DNA from: Sphingomonadales bacterium 32-65-25
GTDB lineage: Bacteria; Pseudomonadota; Alphaproteobacteria; Sphingomonadales; Sphingomonadaceae
Assembly (NCBI GenBank): GCA_002280855.1
Contig: NCEU01000008.1
Coordinates: 1-64,000, forward strand
Length of the DNA stretch: 64,000 nt
Direction: 5' to 3'
In this document: one piece after another, positions 1 through 7,909 of the stretch
How positions within the stretch are numbered: position 1 is the stretch's first letter
Layout: every line of letters starts with the position of its first letter
Program-made: the position numbers and the translations under genes
Notes under the pieces: model-generated
Told to the model about the DNA's origin: nothing
The model's input: the letters and a program-made list of their open reading frames with translations, nothing else
Database searches by the model: none

Positions 1-819
1 GGTCGGGGCTGCGCCCCGCCCTCCGACCAAGCCTGACCAGCGGCCACACCGGCCATCATAGTTGTCGGTAAACCGGCCAAGATAGTTGTCGCTGACTACC
101 ACGTCGCCCTTCGCAAAGGTCGGCGGCAGGGTCCACACACCATCGGGATAATCCTTGGTGTCCTTGGGATTGGCGTTCACTTCCGACGAGCCGGCCAGCT
201 TGAAGCCGGCTTTTTCGGCCAGCATCTTCACATACGATGCCTTCATGTAGCCGCTCTTCTTCATGTCGGCATCCGGGCGGCCTTCCGGTAGGCGGTGTTC
301 GACCACACCGAGCGTGCCACCCGGCTTCAGCGCTTTGAAGAAGGCGTTGAACGCTTCCTGATCCCAACCACTCATGTGCCAGTTGTGGACATTGCGGAAG
401 GTGAGCACCACGTCGGCGCTGCCCGGTTCGACGATATCGGCGACGCCCTTGCCGAACGTGCCGATGCCGATGTCACCATAAATGGCCTTGTCGGCATATT
501 TGGTCTTGAAATTCTCGACACTCTTGGCAGCGTTCACCGAAGCCAGCGGATTGGCGAGGCCGGCGACATATTTGCCGTTGCCCTTCATCGCCGGTGCCAG
601 GATTTCGGTGTACCAGCCGCCGCCCGGCGACACTTCCACCACGGTCTGGCCGGGCTTCACGCCCAGGAACTTCAACGTCTGCGCCGGGTGGCGATACTGG
701 TCGCGGGCCGCGTCGGCCGGCTTGCGCCAGCTGCCGGCAATGGCGTCTTCGATCGGGCCGGCGACAACGGGCGCGGCAATGCTGGCCATGATGGCGGCAA
801 TGGCGAATGAACGGATCAT
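1..819 (-). CDS. Exported class I SAM-dependent methyltransferase-like protein, 3' end cut by window
   Basis: The frame opens at the ATG at 819, behind a GGGGAG ribosome binding site, and stays open to the window edge (273 codons). It begins with a signal peptide (MIRSFAIAAIMASIAAPVVAG). A glycine-rich SAM-binding stretch follows (VVEVSPGGGWYTEIL, about residues 55-69), then acidic residues and the KPGGTLGVVEH post-motif typical of the COG4798 'predicted methyltransferase' family. Substrate and reaction are unknown; the signal peptide implies a periplasmic location. After WTLPPTF the sequence (two SDNY/TDNY repeats, then a GC palindrome translated as GGRGAAPT) does not look like the usual family ending (YLAIGESDRMTLRFVK), so the tail may be frameshifted or replaced. 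A second, divergent family member lies at 36125-36856. Confidence 0.8.
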   Translation of the reverse strand, partial: MIRSFAIAAIMASIAAPVVAGPIEDAIAGSWRKPADAARDQYRHPAQTLKFLGVKPGQTVVEVSPGGGWYTEILAPAMKGNGKYVAGLANPLASVNAAKSVENFKTKYADKAIYGDIGIGTFGKGVADIVEPGSADVVLTFRNVHNWHMSGWDQEAFNAFFKALKPGGTLGVVEHRLPEGRPDADMKKSGYMKASYVKMLAEKAGFKLAGSSEVNANPKDTKDYPDGVWTLPPTFAKGDVVVSDNYLGRFTDNYDGRCGRWSGLVGGRGAAPT

Positions 820-924
820 ATTGTTTCTCCCCAGAGGAACGATGGGCTGATGGGTAGCCCTGTCCCGTTGCCCCTGCAAGGCAGGACATTGCCTGCGGCT
901 GAACGCCCTGCCAAAGCGCGGCCG

Positions 925-1122
925 ATGGATGTGCAAACGACATGGATGTTGCTGGCTGCCGGGCTGGCGCTGGCCGTGACCGGGGCTGTGGGCGGCGTGG
1001 CGCGCATCCGGGCTCCGCTGGCCTGGCACGCGCATCTGCCGTGGAACGGAATCGCCTTTGCCGGCGTGGCCGGCGTGCTGTTCGCCGCCGTTCACCTGTT
1101 CACGCTGTTCAGGCCAGCCTGA
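925..1122 (+). CDS. Small hypothetical membrane protein with two predicted helices
   Basis: This 65-residue protein starts at the ATG at 925 (MDVQTTWMLLAAG). It has two hydrophobic segments, about residues 7-24 and 43-62, joined by a short loop with Arg, His and Pro, so it is probably an inner-membrane hairpin protein. The frame stays open upstream to 850, but that part is not hydrophobic and looks like leader. The ribosome binding site is weak. It sits between a divergent methyltransferase gene and a convergent thioesterase gene, with one base before the latter's stop. I do not recognise the family. The reality of the gene rests mainly on its hydrophobic pattern. Confidence 0.55.
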   Translation: MDVQTTWMLLAAGLALAVTGAVGGVARIRAPLAWHAHLPWNGIAFAGVAGVLFAAVHLFTLFRPA

Positions 1123-1123
1123 A

Positions 1124-1534
1124 TCAGCCTCGCAGGAACGGTGCGGCGATTTCGGGGCGCACGCGGGCAAGCCGGCCGCTGGCCTTGTCGATTATGGCCC
1201 AAGTGGTGACAGCCTTCACCCGCAGCGCGCCATCCGGACCAGCGATTTCGACGTATCGATCAAAGCGCGCGCCCTTGGGCTCACCCACCCAGGTGGTGAG
1301 CGTCAGCGTCTCGCCGTCCAGCGTCTGTTTCAGATAGTCGATCTCGTGCCGGGTCACGACCCACACATAGGTATCGCGATGTTCGGCCGGGGCGACCGCG
1401 CTCCAGTGCGCCGTCGCCACATCCTGAATCCATTTGAGATAGACCGCGTTGTTGACATGGCCCAGCTCATCGATGTCGGCCGCCGTGGCGGTGACCTGAA
1501 TCGCAAAGCTGCGTCGGTCAGCGGGCGGCGGCAT
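1124..1534 (-). CDS. Acyl-CoA thioesterase, 4HBT hot-dog fold (YbgC/FadM-like)
   Basis: The 136-residue protein matches the single-domain hot-dog thioesterases. It has the early motif DIDELGHVNNAVYLKWIQD (about residues 20-38), whose Asp/His/Asn region forms the active site, and the later FDRYVEI and KAVTTWAIID strands. It should hydrolyse acyl-CoA thioesters in the cytoplasm; the chain length cannot be read from sequence. Its ATG overlaps the end of the upstream S9 peptidase gene by 17 bases on the same strand, so the two are probably co-transcribed. Length is normal for the family. Confidence 0.85.
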   Translation of the reverse strand: MPPPADRRSFAIQVTATAADIDELGHVNNAVYLKWIQDVATAHWSAVAPAEHRDTYVWVVTRHEIDYLKQTLDGETLTLTTWVGEPKGARFDRYVEIAGPDGALRVKAVTTWAIIDKASGRLARVRPEIAAPFLRG

Positions 1535-3635
1535 CGCCGAGTCCGAACTGGGTCAGGATGAAGGCATATTCCTCGGCCAGCTCCTCCAGCGCCGCAAAGC
1601 GCCCGGATTTGCCACCGTGGCCGGCGCCCATATTGGTCTTGAAGACAAGGATATTGGAATCGGTCTTCAGGTCGCGCAGCTTGGCCACCCACTTGGCCGG
1701 CTCCCAATAGGTCACACGCGGATCGTTGAGGCCGGCGGTGACCATCAGCGGCGGGTAAGCTTGGCGCGTCACCTGATCATAGGGCGAATAGGAACGGATC
1801 AGCTCGAAATCGGTCTTGCTGGTGATCGGGTTGCCCCATTCCGGCCATTCGCCGGGCGTAAGCGGCAGCGATTCATCCAGCATGGTGTTGAGCACATCGA
1901 CGAACGGCACATGCGCAACAACGGCGCGGAACTGTTCTGGCGCCTGGTTGACGATGGCACCCATCAACTCGCCGCCAGCCGAACCGCCGCTGGCCGAGAT
2001 CATGCCCGGCGCCGCCCAGCCGGCCTTGACCAGACCCTTCGCCACATCGACGAAATCGTTGAACGTGTTGGTGCGCTTGGCCAGTTTGCCATCCAGATAC
2101 CATTGGTAACCCAGATCGTCGCCGCCGCGGATCTGGGCGACGGCATAGGCCATGCCGCGATCCAGCAAACTCAGGCGATTGGCCGAAAAGCCGGGCATGG
2201 TCGGGATGCCATAGGCGCCATAAGCATAAAGATGCAGCTTGCCGCTGCCGTCTGGCTTGAAGCCCTTTCGGTAGACGATCGCGACCGGCACCTTCACGCC
2301 GTCCCGCGCCGTCACGAAGAAGCGCTGGCTTTCATACTGGCTGGCGTCATAGCCCGATGGCACTTTCTGCACCTTGCGGGTGACAAGTGCGCCGGCCTTC
2401 ACGTCATAATCATAGACCGTGGCCGGCGTGACCATCGAGGCGTAGTTGACGCGCAGCAGCGGGGCATCAGGCTCCAGATTGCTGCCGATGCTGGCCGTAT
2501 ACGCGGCTTCGGTAAAAGGCAGCACGGTCTCGCTGCCGTCGTCCTTGCGCAGCACGATGCGGTCCAACCCGTCGCGGCGGCCCTGCACGCCGAGATACGA
2601 CGTAAAGGCGGCGATGCCGGTGATGTAATCACGATCCGACCCGGCGATCAGTGTCGTCCAGTCGCCCGGTGCCTTGAGGCTGGCGGTGGCGACGCGGAAA
2701 TTCACATGATCATCGTTGGTGCGGATGAACAGGCGATCCCCCCGCACGTCCACCTCATAGCTCACCCCGGCCTGCCGACGCTTGACCAGCAGCGGCGGCG
2801 CGGTGGAATTGGCGGCCGGCACCAGCCGCACTTCGCTCGTCACATGATCTGACGTGGTGATGATCAGCCAGTGGCCATCCTGGCTCTTGGCCACGGAAAC
2901 ACCGAAGCCCTTGTCCTCGGTTTCCTCAAACAGCACGCGGTCTTCACCGGTCTGGCCCAGCACGTGCAGCCGCGCCTTGATGCGCCGCCAATTGTCGTTG
3001 ACCTCGGTCCAGACGATGGCCTTGGAATCCGCCGACCATTCGATGCCGCCAACGCTGACCTTGGTGACGGTCTCGATATCCGTTCCGCTCGCGATGTCAC
3101 GGATGCGGATGGTGAACCGCTCGCTGCCGTCGCTGTCGGTCGCATAAGCAACCAACCGGCCATCGGGGCTGACCGACTGCGCGCCGAGCCGGAAATAGTC
3201 ATGGCCCTTGGCCAGTTCGGGTTCAGACAGCACCAGTTGTTCGGCGCCGCCCGCTTTCGGCCGCCGGACCCAAGTGCGATACTGATCGCCCGGCTTGAAC
3301 TGCCACCAATATTCAAAAGCGCCGTTGGGCACCGGTACCGAGGCATCATCCTGCTGCACCCGGCCCTTCAGCTCTTCGTAGAGCTTGCCCTTCAACCCCA
3401 CGATGGGCGCCATCTGGGCTTCGAAATACGCATTCTCGGCGTTCAGATAGGCCAGCACATCGGCATCATCGACCGTGGGATAGCCGGGGTCCTTCAGCCA
3501 GTTGTACGGATCCTCCACGGTGATGCCGTGGTGGATGAAGCTGTGCGGGCGCTTGGCGGCAATAGGCGGGTTCATCTGGGCAAAGGCTCCGGCAGGGAAG
3601 GCAACGGCAATCAACGCGGCAACAAACAGACGCAT
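1518..3635 (-). CDS. Exported S9 prolyl oligopeptidase (oligopeptidase B-like)
   Basis: The gene encodes 705 residues from the ATG at 3635, chosen because it opens a clear signal peptide (MRLFVAALIAVAFPAGAFAQ); the open frame continues upstream without coding character. A beta-propeller domain (about residues 60-420) precedes an alpha/beta-hydrolase domain. The catalytic triad is readable as Ser552 in GGSAGG, Asp638 in GLNDPRV and His673 in AGHGG, with spacing like that of E. coli oligopeptidase B. It should cut short peptides, possibly after basic residues, in the periplasm. It is divergent from the M24 peptidase at 3709 across a 73-base shared promoter region and overlaps the downstream thioesterase. 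Confidence 0.92.
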   Translation of the reverse strand: MRLFVAALIAVAFPAGAFAQMNPPIAAKRPHSFIHHGITVEDPYNWLKDPGYPTVDDADVLAYLNAENAYFEAQMAPIVGLKGKLYEELKGRVQQDDASVPVPNGAFEYWWQFKPGDQYRTWVRRPKAGGAEQLVLSEPELAKGHDYFRLGAQSVSPDGRLVAYATDSDGSERFTIRIRDIASGTDIETVTKVSVGGIEWSADSKAIVWTEVNDNWRRIKARLHVLGQTGEDRVLFEETEDKGFGVSVAKSQDGHWLIITTSDHVTSEVRLVPAANSTAPPLLVKRRQAGVSYEVDVRGDRLFIRTNDDHVNFRVATASLKAPGDWTTLIAGSDRDYITGIAAFTSYLGVQGRRDGLDRIVLRKDDGSETVLPFTEAAYTASIGSNLEPDAPLLRVNYASMVTPATVYDYDVKAGALVTRKVQKVPSGYDASQYESQRFFVTARDGVKVPVAIVYRKGFKPDGSGKLHLYAYGAYGIPTMPGFSANRLSLLDRGMAYAVAQIRGGDDLGYQWYLDGKLAKRTNTFNDFVDVAKGLVKAGWAAPGMISASGGSAGGELMGAIVNQAPEQFRAVVAHVPFVDVLNTMLDESLPLTPGEWPEWGNPITSKTDFELIRSYSPYDQVTRQAYPPLMVTAGLNDPRVTYWEPAKWVAKLRDLKTDSNILVFKTNMGAGHGGKSGRFAALEELAEEYAFILTQFGLGDAAAR

Positions 3636-3708
3636 CAAGATTTCCTGTGCTTGAGGCGCGGGGGCAGTGCGCCTATCTGAAGGCGCATTGATAGAGGGAA
3701 GATTATCC

Positions 3709-5505
3709 GTGTCCACCATCGCCTCACGCCTTGCGGCATTGCGCACCGAGCTTGCCGCCCAGAATCTTGCCGGTTTCGTGGTGCCGCTCACCGATGAGCA
3801 TATGAGCGAATATGTGGGCGAATATGCCCAGCGGCTGGCATGGATCAGCGGGTTTGGCGGTTCGGCGGGCAGCGCGGTAGTGATGCACGACAAGGCGGCG
3901 ATGTTCACTGATGGCCGCTATACCGTGCAGGTGCGCCAGCAGGTGCCGGCCGATCTGTTCGCCTACGAAGATGTGCCGCAAACAAGTGCCGCGCAGTGGC
4001 TGGGGGAACAGGCGCAGGCCGGCCAGCGCATCGGCTATGATCCCTGGCTGCACACCAGCGCCTGGGCCAAGCAGGCTGCGGGGCAGCTGAAGCCGCGCGG
4101 CGCCGAACTGGTGGCGGTAACACGCAATCCCATCGACGCGGTTTGGACCGACCGTCCGGCGCCGAGCCTGGCGCCGATCGAGGTGCATGATGATCAGTTC
4201 GCCGGCCGCAGCCACGCTGACAAGCGGGCCGAAGTGGCCACGTGGCTGGCCGGCAAGGGCGCCGATGCCGTGGTGATCGCCGCGCTCGATTCGATTGCGT
4301 GGCTGCTGAACATCCGCGGCAAGGATGTCTCGCGCACGCCGGTCGCTTTGGCCTTCGTGATCGCCCACAAGGATGGCTCGGTTGACCTGTTCACGGCGCC
4401 GGAGAAGATCACCCCGGCCGTGCGCGCGCATTTGGGTGACGCGGTGCGCTGCCAGCCGCGCGATGGTTTTGCCGAGGCATTGAAGGCGATGACCGGCCAG
4501 ACCGTGGTGGTCGATCCACAATCGTGCGTCGCCGCCATCTTCAACGCGCTGGAAGCCGGCGGCGCCCGCATCATCGAGGCGCGTGACCCGACCGTACTGC
4601 CGCGCGCCGTCAAGAACGCCACCGAAATCGCCGGCACCACCGCCGCGCATGTGCGCGACGGTGCGGCACTCACACGCTTCCTGGCCTGGTTCGACAGCGA
4701 GGCCCCCAAGGGCGGACTCGATGAGCTGGGTGCCGCTGAACGGCTGCGCCAGTTCCGCGCCGAAACCAACAGCCTGGAAGATCTGTCGTTCGACACCATC
4801 TCCGCCGCCGGCCCCAACGCCGCCTTGCCGCATTATCGCGTTTCGGACGAGACCAACCTGCCGATCACGCACGACAGCATCTATCTTGTCGATTCGGGCG
4901 GCCAGTATCGCGATGGCACCACCGATGTGACGCGCACGCTCATCGTCGGCACCCCCAGCCCAGAGATGCAGGACCGCTTCACCCGGGTGCTGAAGGGCCA
5001 TATCGCACTGGCCCGTGCCATCTTCCCGGCCGGCACCAAGGGCGTGCAACTGGATGCGCTGGCCCGTCAGCATCTGTGGAGCGTGGGCCTCGATTACAAC
5101 CACGGCACCGGCCACGGCGTTGGCAGCTATCTTTCGGTGCACGAAGGCCCGCAGCGCATCGCCGCGGCCTGGTCGGCGCAGCCGGGCGGCGACGAGCCGC
5201 TGCAGCCGGGCATGATCCTGTCCAACGAGCCCGGCTATTACAAGCAGGGCGCCTATGGCATCCGCATCGAGAATCTGGTGCTGGTCGAACGCCGCAGCGC
5301 CGAGGGCGCCGAGCGCGAGATCATGGGCTTCAAGGAACTGACGCTGGCGCCGATCGACCGCCGGTTGGTGGATGTGAACCTGCTCACCGTCGAGGAGCGC
5401 GCATGGTGGAACGCCTATCACGCCCGCGTGGCCGCCGAGATCGGGCCGTTGCTCACCGATCCGGCAGAGCAGCGCTGGCTGGAACAGGCCTGCGCGCCGC
5501 TCTGA
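3709..5505 (+). CDS. Xaa-Pro aminopeptidase (aminopeptidase P, M24B family)
   Basis: The 598-residue cytoplasmic metallopeptidase starts at GTG 3709 behind AGAGGGAAG; upstream in-frame codons lack a ribosome binding site. It has two creatinase-like N-terminal domains (to about residue 315) and a pita-bread catalytic domain. The five metal ligands are present: Asp395, Asp406, His469 (TGHGVG), Glu507 (NEPGYY) and Glu521 (IRIENLV). It removes the N-terminal residue from peptides with proline in second position. The length fits the long, eukaryote-like APP subfamily. No signal peptide is visible, in contrast with the exported M24 enzyme at 6551. Confidence 0.93.
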   Translation: MSTIASRLAALRTELAAQNLAGFVVPLTDEHMSEYVGEYAQRLAWISGFGGSAGSAVVMHDKAAMFTDGRYTVQVRQQVPADLFAYEDVPQTSAAQWLGEQAQAGQRIGYDPWLHTSAWAKQAAGQLKPRGAELVAVTRNPIDAVWTDRPAPSLAPIEVHDDQFAGRSHADKRAEVATWLAGKGADAVVIAALDSIAWLLNIRGKDVSRTPVALAFVIAHKDGSVDLFTAPEKITPAVRAHLGDAVRCQPRDGFAEALKAMTGQTVVVDPQSCVAAIFNALEAGGARIIEARDPTVLPRAVKNATEIAGTTAAHVRDGAALTRFLAWFDSEAPKGGLDELGAAERLRQFRAETNSLEDLSFDTISAAGPNAALPHYRVSDETNLPITHDSIYLVDSGGQYRDGTTDVTRTLIVGTPSPEMQDRFTRVLKGHIALARAIFPAGTKGVQLDALARQHLWSVGLDYNHGTGHGVGSYLSVHEGPQRIAAAWSAQPGGDEPLQPGMILSNEPGYYKQGAYGIRIENLVLVERRSAEGAEREIMGFKELTLAPIDRRLVDVNLLTVEERAWWNAYHARVAAEIGPLLTDPAEQRWLEQACAPL

Positions 5506-5585
5506 GCACCTGCGTCACCCTTCACCTTCGCGGTTGTGCGCAGCCGTGGTATCACCGCGTCAAATCACGTTTGGGAGCCGCCATC

Positions 5586-6137
5586 ATGATCAAGCACATC
5601 GCCATCGCTGCCGCCGCGCTGACCGCACTTATTGCCGCCGCGCCTGCGCCAAAGAGCCTGCACCAGTTCACGCTGAAGACCATCGACGGCAAGCCGATGC
5701 CGATGGCGCAGTACAAGGGCAAGGTGGTCCTGCTGGTCAACACCGCCTCCATGTGCGGGTACACGCCGCAATATGAAGGCCTGCAGGCGCTGCATGACAG
5801 CTACAAGGCCAAGGGCTTTACGGTGGTGGGCGTGCCGTCGGGCGATTTCGGCGGCCAGGAATATGGCAGCAATGCCGAAGTGAAGCAGTTCTGCGAGAGC
5901 AAGTTCGGCATCAAGTTCCCGATGGCCGAAAAGGCTGTGGTCAAGGGCCCCAAGGCCATCCCGCTGTACAAGTGGGCGGCGAACACGCTGGGTGAAGACA
6001 AGACCCCGCAGTGGAATTTCCACAAATATCTGATCGGCAAGGATGGCCGCCTGATTGCCGCCTTCGGCACCAAGACCACGCCGACCTCGCCGGAAGTGAC
6101 GGCGGCCGTCGCCAAGGCGCTGGCAAGCGGGAACTAA
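5586..6137 (+). CDS. Glutathione peroxidase-family thiol peroxidase, exported
   Basis: The 183-residue protein has an N-terminal signal sequence (MIKHIAIAAAALTALIAAAPA) followed by a complete GPX fold. The catalytic set is visible: Cys57 in TASMCGYTPQ (Cys, not selenocysteine), Gln91 in FGGQEYGSN and Trp143 in QWNFHKYL. It reduces peroxides, with the reductant likely thioredoxin or another thiol rather than glutathione. The signal sequence places it in the periplasm, which is less common than the cytoplasmic form. A TGGGAGCC ribosome binding site precedes the ATG. Its stop overlaps the end of the convergent small gene by 4 bases. Confidence 0.9.
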   Translation: MIKHIAIAAAALTALIAAAPAPKSLHQFTLKTIDGKPMPMAQYKGKVVLLVNTASMCGYTPQYEGLQALHDSYKAKGFTVVGVPSGDFGGQEYGSNAEVKQFCESKFGIKFPMAEKAVVKGPKAIPLYKWAANTLGEDKTPQWNFHKYLIGKDGRLIAAFGTKTTPTSPEVTAAVAKALASGN

Positions 6138-6283
6138 TCGGGCTTTTCAGTCTGAGAGGGGTGCTGGCTGCGTGCCGGGTCACCGGCATCGCCCAGCCCT
6201 TTCCTCTTGCGCAGATTCGCCCGCAGCGCCGCCGCCAGCCGTTCGGCGCGCGCCTGTGCCTGCTTTTCGGTTTCCTTGGTCAT
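6134..6283 (-). CDS. Small charged helical protein, conserved hypothetical
   Basis: This 49-residue protein (MTKETEKQAQARAERLAAALR) is a single predicted amphipathic helix rich in Ala, Arg, Lys and Glu, with an RKRKG patch followed by a polar tail. Similar short proteins of the form ERLAAALRxNLRKRK occur widely in sphingomonads, to my recollection, without known function. An alternative ATG four codons upstream (6295) is possible. It converges on the glutathione peroxidase gene with a 4-base overlap and lies upstream of, and opposite to, tRNA-Thr. The basic helix could bind nucleic acid, but nothing proves it. Confidence 0.6.
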   Translation of the reverse strand: MTKETEKQAQARAERLAAALRANLRKRKGLGDAGDPARSQHPSQTEKPD

Positions 6284-6335
6284 GGTTCGCCTCATAGCCC
6301 AAGTGTGTGGCGGCGTCAGTGTCAATGGACAATGC

Positions 6336-6364
6336 TTGACAGTGAGGGAGGGCTTGGCCATAGG
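6336..6364 (+). promoter_or_regulatory. Candidate sigma-70 promoter of tRNA-Thr
   Basis: A perfect -35 box TTGACA (6336-6341) is followed after 17 bases by CATAGG (6359-6364), a weak -10. A GC-rich stretch follows, as in stringently controlled stable-RNA promoters. The tRNA begins 37 bases downstream. Confidence 0.5.
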
Positions 6365-6401
6365 GCCGCTTCCCGCTTTAACGCGGGTTGGTTCGGGCCG
6401 T

Positions 6402-6476
<75 letters not shown>

Positions 6477-6550
6477 CCGCCCGAACCCTTCAAAGCCGGC
6501 TGACAAGCGTCGCAACCTCGCCTACACCGATCCCGAACAGGGAGACGGGC

Positions 6551-7897
6551 ATGAAAGCGATATTCACTGCATTGTTGATGGCCACCAGTATGGTCGCCAC
6601 GGGCGCTGCTGCACAAGATTATCAGCGGCCCGGCGTGCCAGCTTTGCGCGACCGCGTGGCGGCGCACGACCGGCTGATCAAGGCCCGGCTGGACACGGTG
6701 GTGCCCAAGATCATGCGCGAAGTGGGCGTGGACATGTGGGTCCTCGTTTCCAGCGAGTATAATGAAGACCCGGTGGTGAAGACGATGCTGCCGGCCACCT
6801 GGGCTTCGGCGCGGCGCACCATGGTGCTGATCTTCTTCGATCGCGGACCGGAAAAGGGCGTCGAGCGGCTGGCCGTGTCGCGCTATCCGGTTGGCGATAT
6901 CTTCCCGGCGGCTTGGGATCCGGAAGCGCAGCCCGAACAATGGGGCCGGGTGGCGCAGCTGATCGCCGAGCGCAACCCCAAGCGCATCGCCATCAACATC
7001 AACCCGACGTTCGCGCTGGCCAACGGGCTTTCGGCGGGCGAGCATCGCCAACTGCTGACCGCCCTGGGCCCGGCGGCCGCCAAGCTGGAAAGCCATGAAC
7101 GCATGGCGCTGGGCTATCTGGAAACCCGCACACCCGAAGACATGGACGTGTACAACGGCATCATGCGCGTGGCGCATTCGCTGATCCCCGAAGGCCTGTC
7201 GGAAAAGGTGATCACGCCGGGCGTGACCACCACGCAAGACGTTGTCTGGTGGTACAAAGAACGGCTGGCCGATCTGCGCCAGGATGCCTGGTGCCAGCCA
7301 TCAGTGACGGTGCAGCGCGCGGGCGCCCCCGGCATCACGCCGGGCCGACAGACCCTGCCGGAAAACCCGGTGATCATGCCCGGCGATCTGCTGCATGTCG
7401 ATTTCTGCGCCGGCATGCTGGGCCTGAAGACCGACACGCAGCAACTGGCCTATGTGCTGCGCCCCGGCGAAACGGATGCGCCGGCGGGCTTGAAGGCCGG
7501 CATGGCGGCCGCCAACAAGGTGCAGGATGCGCTGGTTGCCAGTTTCAAGACCGGCGCCACCGGCAACGAAGTGCTGATGGCCGCGCGCCAGAAGGCGATT
7601 GCCGCTGGCACCAACCCGATCATCTACACGCACAGCATTGGCCTGCACGGCCATGGTGCGGGGCCCTGGATCGGCAATTGGGAACATCAGAACCCGATCC
7701 CCGGCCGCGGCGACTATCGCATCTACGCCGACACGGCCTGGTCGATCGAACTGGCGGCGCTGGCCAAGGTGCCCGAATGGAGCAACGCCGAAATCCGCTT
7801 CCCGCTGGAAGTGGATGGCTTTTGGAACGGCAGTTCGTTCCGCTGGATCGATGGGCGGCAGACGCAGCTCCATCTGATTCCACGGGCCGCAAAGTGA
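6551..7897 (+). CDS. Exported M24 family metallopeptidase (Xaa-Pro peptidase-like)
   Basis: The 448-residue protein starts at ATG 6551 after GGAGACGGGC and carries a signal peptide (cleavage likely after ATGAAAQ). The C-terminal half has the pita-bread fold with all five ligand positions: Asp284 (HVDFCAG), Asp295 (KTDTQQ), His368 (LHGHGAG), Glu400 (SIELAAL) and Glu420 (PLEVDGFW). The Asp-x10-Asp spacing is canonical, but the surrounding motifs differ from classical aminopeptidase P, so the substrate is uncertain. It probably acts on peptides in the periplasm. It is followed by a convergent DUF885-like gene 12 bases away. Confidence 0.85.
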   Translation: MKAIFTALLMATSMVATGAAAQDYQRPGVPALRDRVAAHDRLIKARLDTVVPKIMREVGVDMWVLVSSEYNEDPVVKTMLPATWASARRTMVLIFFDRGPEKGVERLAVSRYPVGDIFPAAWDPEAQPEQWGRVAQLIAERNPKRIAININPTFALANGLSAGEHRQLLTALGPAAAKLESHERMALGYLETRTPEDMDVYNGIMRVAHSLIPEGLSEKVITPGVTTTQDVVWWYKERLADLRQDAWCQPSVTVQRAGAPGITPGRQTLPENPVIMPGDLLHVDFCAGMLGLKTDTQQLAYVLRPGETDAPAGLKAGMAAANKVQDALVASFKTGATGNEVLMAARQKAIAAGTNPIIYTHSIGLHGHGAGPWIGNWEHQNPIPGRGDYRIYADTAWSIELAALAKVPEWSNAEIRFPLEVDGFWNGSSFRWIDGRQTQLHLIPRAAK

Positions 7898-7909
7898 GCC
7901 GTGTCGGCC

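Noticed and set aside
3724..5421. A 565-codon open frame on the minus strand opposite the aminopeptidase P gene
   Set aside because: It mirrors the codon bias of the real gene in GC-rich DNA, has no recognisable domain, and the plus-strand frame has all five metal ligands.
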